From Larkinella terrae (GTDB lineage: Bacteria; Bacteroidota; Bacteroidia; Cytophagales; Spirosomataceae), in NCBI RefSeq assembly GCF_009668025.1, contig NZ_WJXZ01000014.1:1521097-1585096 (forward strand): a stretch of DNA of 64,000 nucleotides, read 5' to 3'. Position numbers and translations under genes: made by a program. The notes beneath the pieces are model-generated. The model was not told the DNA's origin and made no database searches. It was given only the letters and a program-made list of their open reading frames with translations. This document shows positions 59,991-64,000 of this stretch, one piece after another. How positions within the stretch are numbered: the first letter of the stretch is position 1; every line of letters begins with the position of its first letter.

Positions 59991-61964
59991 ATGTACCCAA
60001 TCCGTATACTATTTTTGCTGATTTTTTGCGGGCTCTTTCAACCGGCACTGGCTCAGTCGACACCCCCGCTCGAACGGGTGGTGTCGATAGATTTTACCAG
60101 CGAACGACTCGATAATGCCCTGAAAATCATTAGTAATAAAGGCCAGTTTTCATTTGCCTACAATGCCAATATTATCAATTCCAACAGCACGCTGACGCTC
60201 CGGGCGACCAATACCGTACGGGCACTGCTGAACCAGATTTTTCGCGGAACGCTGACGTATAAGTCACGCGGTAACCACATTATCCTGCAAAAAGCCGAAC
60301 TTCCCAGCGAATCTCCCAAGAGCTTTATTCTGGACGGTTACATCACCGACCGGCAAACCGGCGAGAAAATCAGTCAGGTCAGTATCTACGAAAAAACGAC
60401 GCTGGCGTCGACGGTTTCGAATCCCTACGGTTATTACCGCATCAAATTATCGACCGACATTCCGACGGTTCGGCTGGAAGTTCGCCGGAAGTATTATTTC
60501 GGGGAGACGGTTTCCATCAACGCGCGGCAAACCCACAAACTCGATATTGGCTTGACGCCCTTGCCCACGCAAACGACCTTACAGCCGATGGTAAGCCGGG
60601 CGTCGATCGATACTACGCGTCCGACGCCCGTCATTCCGCAGCCGGTTGCCGTGGCCATTCCGGTTGATTCGACGCCAATGCCCCGAACCGCCAATCAGGG
60701 CCCGACCATCTGGGACCGCAGCAAGTCGGTGCTGGAAGAAACGAAAAACGATTTTGCCGACTGGTTTAAATCCACGCGGCAGGCCGTTCACGACGCCAAC
60801 CTGGCGGGCGACACCATTTACCGCGACATTCAGTTCTCGCTCTTTCCGTTCGTCGGCACCAATCACACGCTGAGTGGGCGCGTCATCAACCAGTATTCGC
60901 TGAACTTAGTCGGAGGTTATTCGCTGGGCGTCAGGGCTTTAGAGGTGGGTGGTTTTCTGAATATGGTTCGGGGTGATGTAGCGGGTGTCCAGGTAGCCGG
61001 GTTTGCCAATGTCGTCGGTGAAAATGTGGGCGGCATTCAGGTCGCCGGGTTTTTCAATGGCGTTCGTCATGACGCAACGGGTGTGCAGGCCGCCGGTTTT
61101 GGGAACACGGTGCTCGGAACCGTTCGGGGCATTCAGGCCGCCGGTTTTTACAACATGACGATGGGAAAAATGCCCGAAAGTATACAGGCGGCCGGTTTTG
61201 GGAACATCGTAGCTGACGAAATGAGCGGTTTTCAACTGGCCGGTTTTACCAATGTGGCCGCCCGCTCGATGAGCGGTTTTCAGCTGGCTGGTTACGCCAA
61301 TGTGTCGGCCGGAACGATGTCAGGTTTTCAGTTGGCCGGTTTTTCGAATTTCGCGCTGAAAGAATTGCACGGCTGGCAACTCAGCGGTTTTCTGAATTAC
61401 GCGAAAAATGTCGTTAGCGGACACCAGATTTCAATCATTAACATTGCCGGTTCGTCGGAAACCACACCTTTTGGGCTGTTCAGTTACGTGCACCACAATG
61501 GGTATCGGCGACTGGAGATTTCAACGGACGAAGTGATGACGGCCAGTCTGACATTTAAAACGGGCGTTCAGCGGTTTTACAACATTTTCACGGGCGGCTC
61601 CAACCTTGGGTTAGCCGGAAAACCGCTCTGGAGTCTGGGCTACGGTTTCGGAACCGCCGTTGATCTGAAACGGAGTTGGATGCTGAATTTCGACGCTACG
61701 GGCCACGTCCTGAGCGGTGAGGATCGCTATGTCTGGGAGGACTGGAATTCGCTGGTCCGACTGAATATGGGCATTGAGAAAAAGCTCGGTCGGCATTTCG
61801 CCCTGGCCGTCGGGCCGTCGCTTAACTGGTATTTGACCGATTACACCCGCAGCAAACCGGTCACGCGGTTTGATGTTCCGCTTTTCAACAATCCGAGAAC
61901 CTTTGCCAATAACCTGTCGACGGGCTGGCTTGGTTTTCAGGTGGCTTTGCGGTTTTGTAATTGA
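59991..61964 (+). CDS. STN domain protein with carboxypeptidase-regulatory-like domain and 16-residue repeats
   Basis: 657 residues from the ATG at 59,991, leader cut near LFQPALAQ-S. Domains in order: STN (VSIDFTSERLDNALKIISNKGQFSFAYN, about 25-95), a CarboxypepD_reg-like beta domain (ILDGYITDRQTGEKISQVSIYEKTT, about 107-180), a Thr/Pro-rich linker to about 235, a region with SLFPFVGTNHTLSGRVINQYSLNLVGGYSLG, ten tandem 16-residue repeats (317-477, consensus GxQxAGFxN), and a C-terminal beta-rich part (about 500-657). No TonB-dependent barrel or plug is present, unlike normal STN receptors. The repeat resembles the GxQxGxxN surface repeats of Leptospira LA_2272-type proteins. Probably an outer membrane sensor or surface protein working with FecR. 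Confidence 0.8.
   Translation: MYPIRILFLLIFCGLFQPALAQSTPPLERVVSIDFTSERLDNALKIISNKGQFSFAYNANIINSNSTLTLRATNTVRALLNQIFRGTLTYKSRGNHIILQKAELPSESPKSFILDGYITDRQTGEKISQVSIYEKTTLASTVSNPYGYYRIKLSTDIPTVRLEVRRKYYFGETVSINARQTHKLDIGLTPLPTQTTLQPMVSRASIDTTRPTPVIPQPVAVAIPVDSTPMPRTANQGPTIWDRSKSVLEETKNDFADWFKSTRQAVHDANLAGDTIYRDIQFSLFPFVGTNHTLSGRVINQYSLNLVGGYSLGVRALEVGGFLNMVRGDVAGVQVAGFANVVGENVGGIQVAGFFNGVRHDATGVQAAGFGNTVLGTVRGIQAAGFYNMTMGKMPESIQAAGFGNIVADEMSGFQLAGFTNVAARSMSGFQLAGYANVSAGTMSGFQLAGFSNFALKELHGWQLSGFLNYAKNVVSGHQISIINIAGSSETTPFGLFSYVHHNGYRRLEISTDEVMTASLTFKTGVQRFYNIFTGGSNLGLAGKPLWSLGYGFGTAVDLKRSWMLNFDATGHVLSGEDRYVWEDWNSLVRLNMGIEKKLGRHFALAVGPSLNWYLTDYTRSKPVTRFDVPLFNNPRTFANNLSTGWLGFQVALRFCN
60939..61421 (+). 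repeat. Ten 16-residue (48-bp) coding tandem repeats
   Basis: Units begin at residues 317, 333, 349, 365, 381, 398, 414, 430, 446 and 462. All are 16 residues except the unit at 381, which is 17. Pattern: hydrophobic-Q-x-A-G-F-x-N, then eight variable residues ending in G. The fixed spacing and alternating hydrophobicity suggest a stacked beta solenoid or barrel wall. Confidence 0.9.
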
Positions 61965-61970
61965 TGAAAA

Positions 61971-62699
61971 CTATTTAATCCAAAGCTTATTTTTCACAAC
62001 CTGCTGAATAATTTGGTCCCGATAATTCCGGCTGATCGGAATGCGGTGCGACTTCATAATGATTTCATTTCCGTCAATGGCTTCAATTTTATCGATGGAA
62101 ACAATGAAAGATTTATGCACCCGGATAAACGATTTTGAATCCAAGTTCTGTTCCAGATTTTTTAAATAGAGCAGCGTTAAATAATTGCCTTTGTGTGTAC
62201 AGATGGTGACGTAGTTCTGCATTCCCTGGATATAGAGAATGTCGTTAAAGTGGATTTTCTCGTACTTATTGTCGCATTTGATAAAGAAATAATCGACTTC
62301 CTGGTCGGGTTTCTGAATTTCCTGATGGATCGGTTTTGACAATAACTGGAAATAATCTTTCGCTTTGTTTGCCGCTTTAAAAAAACGGTCGAAAGTGATC
62401 GGTTTCAGGAGATAATCCAGGACATTTAATTGAAAGCTTTCCAGCGCATAACTCGGAAAAGCCGTAGTAATAATGACCAGTGGCGGATTCTGAACAATCT
62501 TTAAAAAATCAATGCCGTTCATTTTAGGCATCTGAATATCCAGGAAGATCAAATCAATGCGGTGTTCGTCCAGAAGTTTGATCAACTCAACCGGATTCTG
62601 GCAGGTTTGCACCAGATTTAAAAAATCAATTTCCCGCACATAATTGGCAATTCCTTCGCGGGCCAGTGGCTCATCATCGATAATTACGCAGTTCATCAT
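61971..62699 (-). CDS. LytTR family response regulator
   Basis: 242 residues from the ATG at 62,699 (MMNCVIIDDEPLAREGIANYV). The longer frame to 62,777 overlaps the kinase gene and lacks conserved sequence. Receiver domain with DD pair and phospho-Asp in LIFLDIQMPKMNGIDFLK, Lys in LKPITFDRFFKAANK; then a LytTR DNA-binding domain (YFFIKCDNKYEKIHFNDILYIQGMQNYVTICTHKG ... FIRVHKSFIVSIDKIEAIDGNEIIM). Regulated by the histidine kinase encoded just upstream. Converges with the STN gene (6 nt between stops), whose relation to it is only by position. Confidence 0.93.
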   Translation of the reverse strand: MMNCVIIDDEPLAREGIANYVREIDFLNLVQTCQNPVELIKLLDEHRIDLIFLDIQMPKMNGIDFLKIVQNPPLVIITTAFPSYALESFQLNVLDYLLKPITFDRFFKAANKAKDYFQLLSKPIHQEIQKPDQEVDYFFIKCDNKYEKIHFNDILYIQGMQNYVTICTHKGNYLTLLYLKNLEQNLDSKSFIRVHKSFIVSIDKIEAIDGNEIIMKSHRIPISRNYRDQIIQQVVKNKLWIK

Positions 62700-62742
62700 T
62701 GAATTTCGATCGTTATAAAAATCGGTCTGAATGGCTGGATGT

Positions 62743-63876
62743 TCAAACCGCTTTTTCCATGAATTGAGGTATGTCAAGTTCTGAAAGCATCAAGCGTAAT
62801 TCCACCGAAAAGCTGTTGTCGTTGTGTTGAATGTCTAAGCTATATTCCCCCGGATAAATTAAATCCAGGCGTCGCTGCACATTCTGGATACCAATACCCC
62901 CAAAGTTAATTACTTCATTCGTAGGCAATTGAGAAGCACTGTTGGCAATTGAAAAATCAAGTTGCTGCTGATTCATACTTAAATTAATTCGAATCCAGTT
63001 CGGCTGATCGGTATGTTTGGAAACGTGTTTAAACGCGTTTTCGACGAAATTCATCAGAATGAAAGGCGCAATCCCCAAATGACCGGAGAACTGCTGGCCG
63101 AGTTGCACGCTGACGTTGACGTTGTTATTCTGCCGCAGTTTTTCCAGTTCGATAAAATTTTCCAGATACGCAATTTCCTTGTTCAGCGGTATTTTCTGAT
63201 CGTTGCTTTCATAGAGTTGATGTCGCAGCATTTCGGAAAATTTTGCCAGGGAATCAGACGCCATATCCGGATTTTTATGAATCAGAAAAAAGATGGAATT
63301 GATCGTATTAAACAGGAAATGGGGGTTGAACTGGTACTTTAGAAACTTCAGTTCAGTCTCCAGTTTTTCCTTTTCCAGAAGCTGTTGTCTTTGCCGGCTT
63401 TGAACCCAGTTTTTTGTTAGTTTAATACTCATGGCCAGTGTCATACTGGCCACCATCGAAGGTAGAGCGTTCCCCAGAAAGCGGTAAAAACATTCCGCAT
63501 CTGTACCACCACCGAACTGGTCATTCATGGTTCTTCCGGAAATGGCGGCCGTCAAATAATAGCCGGGAATAATCAATAAAGATGCGAGGATAATGGTTAG
63601 AACCAGATAAATTATATATTCAACAAGCCGGTTTTTTTCAAGGTATTTTGGGATCAGAACATATAAATTAAAGTAGGCTCCGATGGCCTGAAAAACGAAA
63701 TAAAAAAGGAACTTGATGAAATAAGGCGAAAAAAAGATGCCCTCGACCGCCTTGTACGGATTGCCGACGGCAACCACCCACCAGAGGTAATTATAGAGAA
63801 ACCAGAACGGAATATGGTAAATTTTATACTTGAAAAACCAGTTTCCGTTGGATCGATTCAGTGCCAATGCGTTCAT
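62743..63876 (-). CDS. LytS-type sensor histidine kinase
   Basis: 377 residues. About four membrane helices in the first 160 residues (WFLYNYLWWVVAV, FIKFLFYFVFQAIGAYFNLYVLI, YIIYLVLTIILASLLIIPGYYL) without a large periplasmic domain. Then a linker helix and the His_kinase motif KYQFNPHFLFNTINSIFFLI with the phosphorylated His, and an ATPase domain (FILMNFVENAFKHVSKH, NFGGIGIQNVQRRLDLIYPG). Partner of the LytTR regulator, 43 nt apart. The signal is unknown; the membrane-embedded input resembles other Bacteroidota regulators of this type. Confidence 0.93.
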   Translation of the reverse strand: MNALALNRSNGNWFFKYKIYHIPFWFLYNYLWWVVAVGNPYKAVEGIFFSPYFIKFLFYFVFQAIGAYFNLYVLIPKYLEKNRLVEYIIYLVLTIILASLLIIPGYYLTAAISGRTMNDQFGGGTDAECFYRFLGNALPSMVASMTLAMSIKLTKNWVQSRQRQQLLEKEKLETELKFLKYQFNPHFLFNTINSIFFLIHKNPDMASDSLAKFSEMLRHQLYESNDQKIPLNKEIAYLENFIELEKLRQNNNVNVSVQLGQQFSGHLGIAPFILMNFVENAFKHVSKHTDQPNWIRINLSMNQQQLDFSIANSASQLPTNEVINFGGIGIQNVQRRLDLIYPGEYSLDIQHNDNSFSVELRLMLSELDIPQFMEKAV

Positions 63877-64000
63877 TTTTATGATCGTTTACTCGATACC
63901 TGCGTCGGTTCGGAAAGCTTCCCACTTGAACCAGGCGGAAAATACTCTCTAAAGTAATGAATTCAACGGCGGTTTTTTGATGGGTTATGCCAAAGGTGCT

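Noticed and set aside
63877-64000. Gene start at the right edge
   Set aside because: One minus-strand frame is open through the edge, but no start, motif or known protein similarity could be seen in 124 nt.

Overview
The window reads as a chromosomal segment of a Bacteroidota bacterium, most probably Cytophagales and close to Spirosoma or Larkinella. The support is a type IX secretion (T9SS) component (PorQ), a T9SS type B cargo protein, FecI/FecR regulation coupled to an STN domain, a LytS/LytTR pair, DUF5723, DUF4126 and LVIVD-repeat proteins, and Bacteroidota-type -7 boxes (TAnnTTTG) before many genes. Genus is an inference; there is no rRNA or tRNA here to test it. Coding sequence is moderately GC-rich and tightly packed. 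Only one gap exceeds 300 bases (50,035-50,411), and it holds a decayed gene.

Layout. 1-6,100 (minus): assimilatory sulfur genes tauE-like exporter, metZ, a PIN-like/UPF0175 toxin-antitoxin pair, a secreted Gfo/Idh/MocA oxidoreductase, cysH (iron-sulfur APS reductase type), cysD, and the first 14 codons of cysN at the window edge. 6,300-10,400: a subtilisin-like lipoprotein, then a secreted cupredoxin and a beta-propeller protein. 10,500-15,900: leuS, then exodeoxyribonuclease III - pnuC - nadR in overlapping order (nicotinamide riboside uptake and NAD synthesis). 15,900-22,700: a DnaQ-fold exonuclease, a RES/Xre toxin-antitoxin pair, fumC, a glycerophosphodiesterase lipoprotein, a GNAT-nitrilase fusion and threonine aldolase. 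22,700-29,900: small envelope proteins, a fatty acid hydroxylase family protein, an M19 dipeptidase, DUF4126 and an ABC exporter. 30,000-36,000: PBP1A, exported MsrB, a fasciclin protein and an ECF sigma/anti-sigma pair. 36,000-44,200: lysA, a YebC-family regulator, a 960-residue T9SS cargo protein, a glycosyltransferase and a circularly permuted ATP-grasp protein. 44,400-50,000: a DUF5723 protein, PadR plus a MacB/FtsX-like permease, and a Uma2 nuclease. 50,400-57,900: hslU, porQ, a three-gene set of LVIVD lipoproteins and a barrel-like protein, a biotin-dependent carboxyltransferase and a sugar phosphate isomerase. 58,000-63,900: FecI-type sigma, FecR, an STN protein with ten 16-residue surface repeats, and a LytTR/LytS two-component pair.

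The most unusual signal is between the genes. At least fourteen spacers between neighbouring genes carry long self-complementary elements whose arms are built from degenerate short words. They fall into four word families (AATGAAY; ATGATGAGTTA; CGCAGAGTTAAGCGGAG; GAGACAAGAGAC). Sequence differs between families but the architecture is shared: arm, short spacer, complementary arm. The elements fill the gap between one stop codon and the next start, and several arms contain a stop codon. A fifth, C/G-rich element with perfect 32-bp arms sits inside the signal-peptide region of the propeller gene. No CRISPR array, transposase, phage gene or structural RNA gene was recognised.
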